In this document: positions 12,919-25,455 of the stretch, piece by piece
Layout: each line of letters opens with the position of its first letter
Position numbering within the stretch: the first letter of the stretch is position 1
Origin: Trichoplusia ni
Taxonomy: Eukaryota > Arthropoda > Insecta > Lepidoptera > Noctuidae
Length of the DNA stretch: 64,000 bases
Reading direction: 5' to 3'
Assembly: GCF_003590095.1 (NCBI RefSeq)
Contig: NC_039498.1
Coordinates: 3,596,001-3,660,000 of the forward strand
Program-made: the position numbers and the translations under genes
The notes under the pieces: generated by a model
Seen by the model: the letters and a program-made list of their open reading frames with translations, nothing else
What the model was told of the DNA's origin: nothing
Databases searched by the model: none

Positions 12919-15900
12919 ATGCTGAAATTGACAAACAGTTTTTACAGATATTTAGCGTTTACATGTGAGAAGGTTAGCAAGGCACATGTAAGGAGATTTT
13001 CACAATTGAATTGTAAAAGGAAGACATGTGGCACGGGTTGTACAGACGTACCGTTACTAGCACAATTCCATTTGAGTCTTCAGTTACGTCAACACAGCCA
13101 CGGCAAGAAACGTTTGAAAATTAAGATACCACCTTTGAATGCCAACGAATGTAAGAGACACAAGCCAATGAGTGATCCTCTGCAACCTACCTTTACCCAC
13201 GCCAGTTATGGAGGACAGTTTGAAGTGTGAGTATTTATCCGATTTCAGAAACTATTTAATTTGGCGGAAGACTATAGTTGCCTTTTAGTGTAATCATTTT
13301 TCCAAACCTCCAATCATCAGTTTCATTCTTTGTCAGTAGTACAGAGCATGATCCGCTGGAGGAGTGGCGGCGGCAAACGGGTGAGGCGGCGTCTTCCGGC
13401 GAAGGTCGCACGCCTCGCCCTATACCACAGGACTTTAGAGTATGGGAACCTGTCGGAACTGGCTTCGATCCAAGACAAGGTGAGATTATTGTTGACATTA
13501 TTGATGACGAAAAATTGTTACAACGTATTTTACTATAACTAAGATACTTTTCTAGAACTCACGTGACTTGCGTTTAGTAATGTTCGTTATATCAATAATT
13601 TCATAACAATGTAATTTCTGCTCTCTATTTCATATTTACTTTGAAGGTATTTATAAGATTCTTGTAAACTTTTCTTCTATCATTCTTATTTGCGCTTATT
13701 ACAAAGGATTTGTAAATCACGGGTATAACTTTTCATTAGTCGCAAAGCTGAGTCGTCAACGCTGTTAGAAATGTTGTGATTTAAATCGTCACGAACATTG
13801 AATATAAACTTGCGAATTTATAAATGTATTTTTGCCACAGGTTCCGGATTCAAGTTCAAAGTGCTGTCGTACAACTTGTTGGCGCAGTATCTGCTAGAAT
13901 GCCACCCGTACTTGTACACCGATTGTTCGTCGCACGACCTGAAATGGAAAGTCAGGGCGTCGCGCCTATACGACGAGATTACCAGCTTAGCACCTGATGT
14001 AAGTTTTCATTTGACGTCACTGGCCTCGGCCATCCAGGGTATGGGTTTTTCGATTAGATTAATTAAAGAGGCCAGACCACAAACGAAGTAGAGGGGTTTT
14101 CGGGCATACTTTAGTGGGTTAAGAACCTAAATGCGAAATAGTCGCATTCTGCCTTAAACCTTATGTGGATCGGTAACTAAACACTCGTACTTATTGTTTC
14201 AGATACTATGTTTCCAAGAAGTACAAGCAACACACTTACAAAGCTTTTACTCCAAATTTGAGGAGATCGGCTACTACGGCATATTCAAACAGAAAACGGG
14301 CCATCGACAAGACGGCTGTGCGATCTACTTCAAGAAGTCTTTATTTGATCTTAAGGAACATATTAGTGTAAGTTTATATTCTACTTTTATATCAAACATT
14401 CTGCGCCGCAATACGAATGATTCTATTTTTGTATTGTACAATGGGTACCATTGTTTAGAGCGAAAATATTTAGAGGAAAATATAAAGCATTGTTCGAAAT
14501 ATTTTCCTCATCATGTGCTGCTGAAATTCCCCATCTCTTATCAGTTACACACAATAAGAAAATTCTATAGGTATCTCAAAATCTCATTACACTTTCAAAT
14601 GCTGGCACAACCTTACCATTGTCGAACAGCTGATCTAATCTCTCTATTCTTAAGTTGTATGTACTTATCTGATTTCTAGACATGACTCGGTGTCATGGGC
14701 GTGCCTAGTGTCAAACACAACGTCATATTTATGGAAACTGGACTACAGCCAGAAAAAAAAGAATACATGACGTGTATAAGAATTCCTGCTCAGCGTAATG
14801 ATTTTTGTGTTTTACTTATCATGTCAAGCGATTGCGTACTTATAGTAACATTTACTTTCAATCCTGCGATGGTAATTTAATAATCGTGTGATGTAGAACA
14901 TTGTACAATAAGTAAATGCGCTTAGCGACACAACTAGGCTACCTTGCGAACAAATATATTTGTAGAATAAGTTAAAAAGTATATCTTAAACACTCTCAAG
15001 AAATAGACGCTTATTTGTAGAAATGAAATTGTGATCGCATTTGTCGAGAGATCTATAAAAAATGATTCTGGTCATAAAACAAATCGGAAGGTATTTGAAG
15101 TTGTAAATTTTTTATGGTACGTAACTATAACAATGCGAATAGTAAGATTTATTTTCTTTTATAAGATCGTCTTACATGGACAAACGGTCCCTAAGAAAGT
15201 GGCATGGTATTAAGAAGTATTCCAAGAAGATTGGTATTAGGAAAAAAATGCCGCCGGATAATAAAAAAATCTGAAATGTCGTCTGCGAGAGTATTCGTGA
15301 TTAATTTGCTATGCTTTGTTTTATAGGTATGTATGCGTATAGCAGGGATATAAAACACGTTTTGTTACGTTTTGAACATAACATATTTAATAAAAAAACA
15401 AGAATACGACCTACCTATTCAATGTATTTTACGTCTTACCTACGAGTATTAATACATTCCTGTAGTGAAACAAATATGAAATTACTAATGCTGATTTTAT
15501 ATCAGAAACCCACAAGTAATATCGATGAAATATGAACTCATACGTATTATTATTATCTAACTGTAAATTGTTCTTTATAACGTATTGTTTACTCATCTTT
15601 TACAAGTGTTACAAAGTAATGAATGTGTATTCACCGCTTGTCACTACCCGGAAAGTGATACTAAAGATATAGCACTGTTACTACGAAGTATTACAAATTA
15701 CAACAATCTAATAGTACTTTGCCTACGTAGGTATAGGCACAATCTCTTTATACATTCCCGACATTCAATTGTCTGAGTTATAACACACTGCTTTATGTTC
15801 AACTAGCTTTTCGCCCGCGGCTTCGCTCGCGTCGAGGTCGGTTATATCGCGTTTCCAAGAGAAATCTTCAAAAGTCCCGGATAAAAACTATCCTATGTTC

Positions 15901-18900
15901 TTTCTTAAGGTCAACTCTATCTCCGTACCAAATTTCATTAAAATCAGTTCAGTGGTTTAGACGTGAAAGCGTAACAGCCAGACAGACAAACAGAGTTACT
16001 TTCCAATTTATAATATTAGTAGGGAATTGGGGATAGTAAATAGAAGGATTTCCTGTAATAATTTAAAATATTCGTCAGGAAAAAAGTATTTTGTGTGACG
16101 TTTTCCTTAATACAGAATTGATTATCTAGTTATATGAGTACTGCCGAGTCAAATGTGTTTGTTTCTAATGTTTGTCGCATCAATATCATATAGAATTCAC
16201 AAATCGATCATTGATCATTTGCTATAGAAGTTAAAGGAAAACATCGGGTTAAAATCAGCACACCTGAGAATTATTCAAGGGTGCGTCAATAAGCTTGTCA
16301 AAGGCTTACGTTTTGTAAAATCGAACTCATAGTATATCATGTAGATTGTACATCAACCATACGAAATGTAGAAGAAGTTTCGTATAAATTGTATACTGCG
16401 CTGAGTTCGAACCAGCTGTTTACTGCCGGCTTACCACTGCACCGTTCATCCATCAGACAACTAACGCGTCGTCTTATTTGTTATAGCATTAGGAATAGGA
16501 AAGTTTTCTCGTTTTCTATTGCGAGCGATTTAATTATTGACGTCAAAATGTTTTCTAAACCGTCGATGTTTTATAAAACAAACAGTTACGTTATCAACAG
16601 ATGCCATGCGAGATTCAGCTGCCTTATAATACTCTACGCAATATTATTGTTATGTCTCTATTGCGATTTTATAAAGTACATTATACTTTAATAGATTGAT
16701 GATGTTATTCGTTGATTAGTTATGTTATGTAAACAAAACCTATTAGCTATGCAACATATCAAAACGGTCGTTTTATATGTAGTATCGGAATTTCTAATCA
16801 GAATCTTAAAATCAAAATAGTGAAATTTTACGATCTAAATGTTGAAATGTTGTTGAAACTGTGTTCTTTAGTTGTGCCGATATTGTTATGCGACCGTCAC
16901 TTTAAAGCAATGCTAAAACTATAAATGATTTCTTTTTTTTCTGTTTTATTGCAAGAAATGGCAGTTTTTGACAATTTAATTCAATGCTTTAGAATGCGAA
17001 CGTGTTACTAGTTAATAAAGATATATTTTTGTATCACAATAAATGACTTGCTCCGTCTAACTTTCAGGTGGAATTCTTCCAGCCAGAGTTGCCGATATTG
17101 AATCGTGATAACATAGGTATAATGGTAAAGCTGACGCCGCGCGGTCTGCCAGGCTGTCCGATGGTGGTGGCTACTACCCATCTGTTGTACAACCCGAAGA
17201 GGACAGATGTCAGGCTCGCACAGATGCAAGTCTTCCTTGCCGAGATCGATCGCTTTGCTTATTATGATAATGGAAGAGAGTAAGTAGAGAAAATATACAT
17301 TAAAATAAAATAGATGAAAATTCAAGATCATTATCGTCAGGCGAAATAAGTGCGAGTTGCCGCGGTTTCGATCCCCGCTTAGGACAAGTGTGTGTCGGGC
17401 GGACTCTTTTTCTAAGTTTAGTTGTCTTATTGCTTGAATGTTTGTCAAACCTTCCTCGATAAAAGAGTTCAATTGATTTCTATTAATCACAGAAATGCCA
17501 TGGATATTGTTATATAGAATCGTTATTTTTTCATTGTTTCTATAACTTCATATTTTCATTTCAATTGATTACAAATTACTAAAAAGAACTTGAAAAAAGA
17601 TGTCTATTCACACAAAAAAAATTAGTAATTATTCAATTTGTTGTATTCAATGTAATTCTACATATATTGTTTATTTGTTTTTAGATCTGGCCATGTGCCA
17701 ATAATACTGACCGGAGACTTCAACTCAACCCCCGACAGTGCTGTTATTAAGCTATTAGATAGAGGCAATGTCAGGTAAGTCGACTTTGCAGTACTTTTAA
17801 GGTTTCGAGTCCAAAGGTCAAGAGTGCCCTTCATTCATGCCTCCGATAGTATGTCAGCTGATCACACGAAATAATCATTTCTTGTATTACGCTTTAATGT
17901 TTATTTCCAAGTAATAATTCAAAACGTATAAAGAAGACGAGTATATAATACACACCATTGGCAATACAATAACGAAAAGCCACAATTCACAAACTATCTG
18001 ATACGCATATAGCCACAAAAATAGGTATATGCCGAGATCGTGAGTTTATTCTTAAGAGTGTCTTGCCATATACTGGAACCAAATAGGGAATACAAACAGT
18101 GTTACACAAATAGGTGACATAAGTGTATTGAAACTATAGATGGTATTGGTATTATGACATTTGTGGTAGTAATATGGTTTTCCGATTACCAATCACAAAT
18201 CTTACATAATATCAAACCAAACTTGGAATACGAATGTTTCAATTAAGCCAATAAACTTCGATAAAACTGGGTTACCTTTAATATTTCTATGTTCGTAAAG
18301 ACTTATTAGTCGTGTATTGTAGTAATGAACTAGTATGCCAGATTTGGTAAAACCATATGTTGGAGTCAGTTGTAGAATCCAGTATGTATGGTCAAATACT
18401 GATATGATACCTGAGTGGTAGAGGTCACCACGCCAAACCCACTGTAGGCTTTTGTCGGGTTTGAGCCACTTGTAGGACAAGTATGTGATGTGTTTGTGCA
18501 TGTGATTTGGATGTTTGGAAACACGTACTGGGTACGCGAGAACTACTAAAAAAGTAAAAAAAAATATAAGGTCTGTCCTCTGTTCATGGCGCGTTTTCCT
18601 ATTTAGTCTTACAGTTATGCCTTTAGTTCTAGGGAATAGTAATGAGTGTTTTTAAGTAAAATAAGTAGAATTTAAATGTAATTTCTGACATATTAATACA
18701 AAATTCGAAACTGCAGCGTTTAAGCTACGTCTATACTCGCATCTGTTTAGTGTTCTTAAAAAATCTAAACAATCTAGGTGTCTTTTAAGAAGTACAATTA
18801 TAAAACTTATTTCCAGTGCAAGTCCATTCCGGGACAGCTCCGACTGGCGGCGGATAGGCGTGACGGACAATTGCCAACACCTGTCAGTTATACTGAACAG

Positions 18901-20505
18901 GCAGGAGGGACGTCAGACTGACTACACTAACATAAAGGTATGCAATATTATATCATTTAATGGTACATCATATATTAAAACATAATATATGTAGAAATGT
19001 CCAAGTCTATGCTATGACGCAATGATTTTCTCTCTTTTGAAATGTTGAGATTCAACTTCATTTCATTAATATTTACTTATTTTACGAGGACTTTTTCGAA
19101 CGATTGTTTAATCGTGTTTGGCTTTTGGTTGTGCCATAAAAGCAATAAAAATAGCTATTTGTCTCATTGCTGCAACTACTTTAATAATATATTGCAAACT
19201 AGCACACCCATATCTAAGCTGATAGTTATGTTGAGCCAGGGTGTCCTCCTAAAACTGAACCAGACATTAAACTATTCCGATTTTCCGTAGGTTCTAAGAA
19301 ATAATCTGCTCATTACATCATTATCTTTTGCTGATCCAAATTTGTCTCTTTATTTGTCTAGATATTCAACTCTGAGTACTGCGTGGATGGCCACATCGCT
19401 TGCGGCCAGGCGGCGGCCAGCACGGACCAGTTCAGCGGCATGTTCAACAGCGGCATCATCGGGCACTCGCTCAATCTCGCCTCCGTCTACCAGACGTACA
19501 GAGACGGAGACTACACGGCCACTACCTTCCAAGACTACTGGGTCACCGTTGACTATATCTATTTCAGGTATGCATATTTGTTCCCATACTCTATCCGTTT
19601 CTAAGAAATCTAGAAAAAGCCAAGTGGTTTTTATATCAATTCTCTATTGTTACTTTTAAGTCTTGTGATTAAGGAAATATAGTTGTGATTTGAGTACACA
19701 AGAAATAAATAGATCTGACAGAAGCAAAATGTCATCATTATTTCGTAATCAGTAAGGTTTTTATAAGAGCCAGAAGCAACCGGTTTGCGTTACGATACAA
19801 TGTCATGTTACTCAGTACATAACAAAGTTTAGCCGTTTACTTAATACTTTTGGACCAGAAATACCAAAACTGGTGCAAGGGCCAATTTATACTACATTAG
19901 AGTCGAAGTATATTGAAATGTCAATCTAAAATGTATTATATCTACATTTACCTAATGAATGTATATTTTTGTGATCAAAAACACGCAAGCCTTTTAATTC
20001 TTGTCAAATCAAACTCGTCAACGTTAAGCATGCACCCATTGACCATAATATTGTTAGGTAATTAAACAAGTTCACTACATTTCTTTGGGTAATAAAAAAC
20101 AATAATAATACCGATAAATTTATTACGTTATTATCATTTCTTTTTTTAATAAAGTCTGTTTCTGATAGCGTGATTGACGAAAATTATGAGCGAAGTTCGA
20201 AGATTTGTACAATACCAGTGTTAATGATACATTATTTCAGATCTCCGAAACCAAATTATTGCATTTCGTTATACCGCTAAACCATGACAGTGTTCATGGA
20301 GTTTCGTTCCTAAGTGTACAATACGTTTATTTTTCAATTTGTTTATTACAGTTACTGCAATACGTTGCGGTTGGTAGAACGTCTTCGCTTGCCGTCCACC
20401 AAGGAGTGCGACGTGCTGGGTCGCCTCCCCAACCACGTGTACGGCTCCGACCACCTCGCGCTCGCCGCACTCTTCGAGCTCAACATTTTCAAGTCCACCC
20501 TATAA
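12919..20505 (+). CDS. angel: Protein angel (CCR4-like EEP-family nuclease)
   Basis: Nine coding exons: 12919-13226, 13337-13479, 13841-13998, 14203-14367, 17068-17279, 17685-17774, 18817-18937, 19362-19567, 20352-20505. They total 1557 nt (518 aa plus stop) with consistent phases. ANGEL1/2 are EEP-fold relatives of the CCR4 deadenylase; human ANGEL2 removes 2',3'-cyclic phosphates from RNA and ANGEL1 binds eIF4E. The catalytic motifs are intact: LSYNLLAQ (Asn162), ILCFQEVQ (metal-binding Glu209), ATTHLLYNP (His296), LTGDFNSTPDS (Asp340, Asn342) and GSDHLAL (Asp501, His502). The start is supported by an in-frame TAG 9 nt upstream. The N-terminus (MLKLTNSFYRYLAFTCEKVS, then VRRFSQLNCKRK) is basic and nearly free of acidic residues, so mitochondrial import is possible. 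Introns 3 and 4 contain stray ORFs that are not part of the gene. Nearest poly(A)-like signals are ATTAAA near 20878 and AATAAA near 20955. Confidence 0.93.
15802..16024 (+). repeat. Dispersed lepidopteran repeat in angel intron 4
   Basis: Its head is 'aactagcttttcgcccgcgg', its middle 'ccaaatttcattaaaatcag', and its tail 'acagagttac..ttataatattagtaggga'. It has the same architecture as 3501-3790. I see no ORF. It is one of the reasons this 2.7-kb intron is long. Confidence 0.65.
17341..17411 (+). repeat. tRNA-related SINE-like fragment in angel intron 5
   Basis: 'gcgagttgccgcggtttcga' followed by 'tccccgcttaggacaagtgt' contains a B-box-like 'ggtttcgatcc'. No acceptor stem or cloverleaf can be drawn, so this is a SINE remnant and not a tRNA gene. 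Confidence 0.5.
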
Positions 20506-22578
20506 ATCAACAAGACGATGACATTCAAACCTAAACCTGGTACAATGTTTAATAATATCCAGTCCACGACCTCTATTACACTACGCTGGTATCTGTAGTT
20601 TATTGAAGTTAAAATTTTACTTACGTAACTTCACGATAAGGTAAAATTAATACATAAATTGTTACAGGGAATAGATGTTATTTCAAGCTTTCACACTAGC
20701 CCAGCTTATAATAGAGATCGTCGATTTTTTATCATTGTCACGTAATAATGTGCTTATGCTAGCTCTTCGCCTTAGTTTGGTACGCCATATCGTTGGCGGT
20801 CATTTAGAATCATCACCATTATAGTTAGAAACACCGAGTGGTAATTAAAGGCCTCATCCTGTTCATTGTATGCCATTATATTAAAAAAAAGATGTTTAAC
20901 CTCAGTAACATAAAGCTGAACAGTTTGTTTGGTAGATAACTTTTGAGGGCTTGAATAAAAAATGCTTTTGCATAAATCGGAAAGAACGCAGGTGAAACCT
21001 CCGTTCAGCTAGCGTAAATGTGACGTTCTGATAAGAAATTTTGAAGGTATGACCGCAAAACATTAAAAATGTAACTATATTATATTTTGTTGATTTGATT
21101 TTTTTTAACTTACATTTTACTTTTTTATGTGTACAAATACATATTATTATCACAAGTGTGAAAGTTTTTGTGTTACGCCATCACTACAGTCACAAACAGA
21201 AAACAAATTACGAGAGATTGGACAGGGCTGATTTTTGCATTAATATATAACGAAGTGGGCGAAGCCGCCAAAAAAGCTAGTAATATACAAATACAAAATG
21301 ACTTAATAACATTTTTCTGAATATATAATAATTCATAATATTAATATATAATGTGTAAAGGTAGTGGCATTGTAATGGATGTAAAATTAATGCGTAAAAA
21401 AATTTGAACGATCATATCTACCATGCTTCGGTACTAGGACCTAAGAAACACCAATTATTGATATGCTCAGGAGAATTCATTTTTAAACATTGATATTTTT
21501 TGAAGTCGATTATAACTATAGGTGAAAGCAGACCTGGCCGCAATTTGGCGTTACAGCGTTAGTTGGTGAACGAACTGATATAAACCTACATATTACTATA
21601 AAGAAATCGTATGCGACAACTGCGACGCGACCCAAGCCTGCCTTCACCTTTAATTAAATAATTTTTTAACTTATTTTACTATCTCATAAACTTGTAATAT
21701 AATTATCTTCCACTACCGCTATATAACTATTAGACTTAAATTTTATCTACATATAATATACATTTTTTATGACTTTTATATTTAATATCTAATCTAAACG
21801 TCTGCATCAACAAACGACATTTTACTAAGTGGTGTTCCGTTTGTCACTTACCACTTTTAACTGATAGAGACAGAATTACAATTAAGACCGGTTATTAACG
21901 TAGGAATGATGAATACTACAATACAGACAGCAACAAAAAGTTAATAAAGGCAGATTGCAATATATAACTGGACGCCTAAAGCCCATAAGACCAATATAAT
22001 ACTATAACTAAACTAACACCAATTTTAAAATGACACTTAATTAATCTGGCACTTTGTCAATTGGGTTTGTTCATAGACTTTTTGTTGCTGACTGTACCAC
22101 TCGTAAGTTATGTATTCGATTCATGCATAACGAATATTTTTTAATCGTCGAATACATTCAATATGCAGTAATAATAATAATATACAGTTCAAAAAGAACT
22201 TAAGTAGACAAGGTTGTAATATTCCTTCTTAATTATAATAATTAGTAACCAAAAATATTTAATACTAAGACTAAGTACATAATAAGGTTTTGTAACGAAA
22301 CGTTTTTCAAAATTTATGGTTTCGAAATATCCAAATTAAATTTGGTTGTAACTGTGAAACATTTACCTATTTATGTTTAAGCTGTGCCTGTATTTCAAAA
22401 TGATGTTCGGACTTAGTTTGGGGAAATAAATCGTATAAATTTTAAATTGTTATTGTTATATTATTATTTTCCTCATCCCGACTTATACAAACTTTTATTT
22501 TCGTATTAAATAAATGTGCACGAAATCGGAAGTTACTATTTGGGTAGGTATGTATTTATGTCAGTAATCATTATTCTT

Positions 22579-22830
22579 TACTAGCTGTTGCCCGCGACTT
22601 CGTTCCCGTGGGTAGAAGATATAAGTTATGATTTATACCTGCCCTGTTTTTTCACATTTTCCATTGTACCTATCTTTGCTCCTATTAGTCGCAGCGTGAT
22701 GGTTTATAGCCTAAAGCCTTCCTCGATGAATGGTCTATTCAACACAAAAAGAATTTTTCAATTTGGACCAGTAGTTCCTGAGACTAGCGCGTTCAAACAA
22801 ACAAACTCTTCAACTTTATATATTAGTATA
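22579..22830 (+). repeat. Dispersed lepidopteran repeat
   Basis: It starts 'tactagctgttgcccgcgac', ends with 'gagactagcgcgttcaaaca' and 'tatatattagtata', and is the best-preserved copy of the 'tactagctg' family in the window. The 86-codon ORF inside it is an accident of the repeat. Confidence 0.7.
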
Positions 22831-23779
22831 GAAGTATCTGAAGTATAGATTATGTCATCTAGGCTGTAGTAGTACCTATATTGTAGTAGTAAACAGTTAC
22901 CAACTAGTTAGCTAGTGCAACTAAAGTCACTACCATAACCTTTTAAAAGTGCTTGAAAAACGGCCTATTTGAAGTAAAGACTTTTGATCTCGGTTTTAGA
23001 ACACTTCTTTCTTTTATTTAACAAAAAGGAGTGCTATGAAGGCTACCAGTTCTACTGTTACGCTCTTTAGTAATTGAATAACTACCTCCAACATAACTCC
23101 TCCTTACAGATATGGCGTTTCTTGGAGTCGCTGTTGCTAATCAGACTAAGTCACTGATTCAATTCTGTGGGCTTCTTGGACCATCGCGAATACTACAGCT
23201 ACACTGCAAATTACTCAGAGAATGGCGTAAGAGGGTGGAAGTAATTGAAGAAATGGTATAAAAGGAGACTAATCTAGTAATAATTCCTGACAAATCATAT
23301 TCAACACTCATGAACAGACATAGGAAAATAAATCTTCAATATCAACAACTTGTAAGGTATGTCATATCTAACAGGATGTATATATTAAAGATATGATTAA
23401 CACAAGAGACATCAATATCTAAAAAGGATATGGTTATTATTTATAATAGCAGATAAATGTGACTTGAATTCTTTCATCTTATAGCAGAGGTGACGAACTG
23501 ACAGAAGATCAGATTTATATTTTTATTATAATATTCTATATAAGATCACTAATTATAAAACAATACAATCTTTCGCTTCGTCGAACTCCTTTGTATTTGT
23601 TGTTATTTAATGTGTAATAATATATTATTTATTATGCATGTTTTATTTTGTAGATTTCTAATGTGATTGATTAATAAATAGTTATTTTATAATACAGCTT
23701 TTATTGTAATAATTTAATTTAATTTTTAATTGCTAATAATTCCATTTGTATTTTCCAAAATATATAATCACATGTATAA

Positions 23780-25070
23780 TCGAATTTTACTTTAAATCGA
23801 ATGAGCAACGCGTTCCTGGTAAATGTTGATATACATGGTTTCCGGGTAAGTACGGATGACCGGTTGCCCATTCGTAGGGGACAGCATCGAGACGTAGAGG
23901 TATCCGACTGTCTATATTGTGTAAAAATTAAATCCCTATCTCCCTTAGTCACGGCAGTCCTTGGTTCTTATGAAAGAAAAAAAACGAGAAATTTGGAAAA
24001 ATCGTTGGTGACGCGAAAGACGATAAGGTCTCGATCAGGATCTCTTTCTGCGCCAATCCGAGTTCCAGTTAACCGATGGACTAGCGGGTTACTTTTAGAT
24101 ATGTTTCATCAGCCCTGATGGCCCGGATGGGCGGAGCACCGCTCTGTCCTCATAGCGTGACGTCTCGCGTCTGGCTCGGACTATCTATGGTCCGTTACGA
24201 GAGGGAGTAAAACAGGAGGGAAAAGAAAATGATAACAGGCAGCAAAAGCAGGCGGCTGAACACGCAGGCGAAGAGCTTCGCGACTAAGCCGCGATGGTAG
24301 ACGCTCAGGGCGCCGGGAGTCACGTTATGACTTGACGTTTCCATTCGCCCCAAAGAGAAGTCAGTAACCCTAGTGATCCCCACTACCAGGTATCCGTTTC
24401 GGATAGCCCTAATGGGGGCCCGAAATGGAAAAGGGCTGTCCGAAAGAGTTACCTTACCCGGTACATGAAAAGTGGGATATGGGTGGGTTATAGAGTGTAG
24501 AAGTCTAATTCCCCCTTCCACTCAACGAAAAACTTTCCGAAATAAAGAATTAACTCTAACAGTCTGCTCATACGTGTCTCTTGGACAAAACTATAAAGCC
24601 ATTCATATACATACATGAAGTACCGACTCTACATATATGTATGTAATTCAATGACACTCGGGTGTATACAGTAGGTTAATAGGCAATAACTCACCCACGT
24701 TATAAGTAGGATGTTGCCAATCACGACAAAGACTGCAATTGTATTATCAGCGTTGTGAACACCGGATGGACGTCGGTTCTAGATTGCAAGATTGGACGGA
24801 TGCGACCTATTTCTGTACAGAATGTTATTGTACTAACATAACTACAACTTCTAGTGCTTACCTCTGCCCTTACCTGATTATCCCATCTTCTTACTGGACT
24901 TCTGCTCGTCAGACAGCTTTTGGTTTGAGTGTGAATCCTGCTCCGTGAGAGCTGTGACCTTAGATCCTTTTCAAAGATGGGAGGGATGACGTGGGTTACA
25001 GGTAAGTAAATGAGATCTGAAAGATGAAAGGTAGTAATGACGGATGAAAAAAATGTGTTCAGTATCATTT
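23780..25070. repeat. Probable decayed transposable-element block
   Basis: The base composition is clearly more GC-balanced than its surroundings between 23800 and 24530 and between 24720 and 25070. Overlapping non-conserved ORFs of 69-115 codons occur on both strands. Landmarks are 'gatccccactaccaggtatc' near 24378 and 'atgggagggatgacgtgggt' near 24977. None of the ORFs shows a reverse transcriptase, transposase or gag motif I can recognise, so the class is unknown. Confidence 0.35.
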
Positions 25071-25239
25071 TAATGCTAAAGTAGTAATACAGTAAAACTT
25101 ACACGAGAAAATTATTTCGTGTTCATGATGAATTTTATCCCGACTATTCTAATGTGTAACGTCGTACAAACCCCTGATTTTACAAAGCAATAGCTTGGAT
25201 ATTAATCGAAAGTTTTTTTTTTTCATTTCTTTGATTGAA

Positions 25240-25455
25240 TTTCTAGGAGCTTGTGGCTATGCTTCAGTTACAGGTGCAGGTAGTCAGAAGCTTGAAAGTC
25301 CGACAACCAATCTAACTAAGGGGTATCGTGTTGCCCAGGTTACTGGGTTGAGGAGGTCAGATAGGTAGTCGCTCCTTGTTAAACACAATGCTGATCCGTT
25401 TAGACTGGACTCCGACCCAAACATAGTTAGGAAAAGGATAGGCTGATGATGATTC
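25240..25455 (+). mobile_element. LINE-like 3' tail with TGATGATGATT end
   Basis: 'gaggtcagataggtagtcgc', then 'ctggactccgacccaaacat' and 'aaaaggataggctgatgatg' is a well-known type of tail on lepidopteran non-LTR repeats. It ends in the TGATGA microsatellite-like run expected of a retroposed 3' end. It could be the 3' end of the block annotated at 23780. Confidence 0.55.

Noticed and set aside
14382..14679. Open extension of angel exon 4 into intron 4 (up to 161 codons)
   Set aside because: The donor AGT|gtaagt at 14367 and the exact continuation VEFFQPELP at 17068 match the family; the extension is AT-rich and unlike any EEP protein.
17341..17411. tRNA gene
   Set aside because: Only a B-box-like sequence is present; no A box or acceptor stem at the right spacing.
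23113..23262. ATG-started 49-codon frame (MAFLGVAVANQTKS) after a good acceptor, considered as first exon of the cysteine-rich gene
   Set aside because: Not hydrophobic enough for a signal peptide; the possible donor GGAA|gtaatt is weak, and linkage to 27855 is unsupported.
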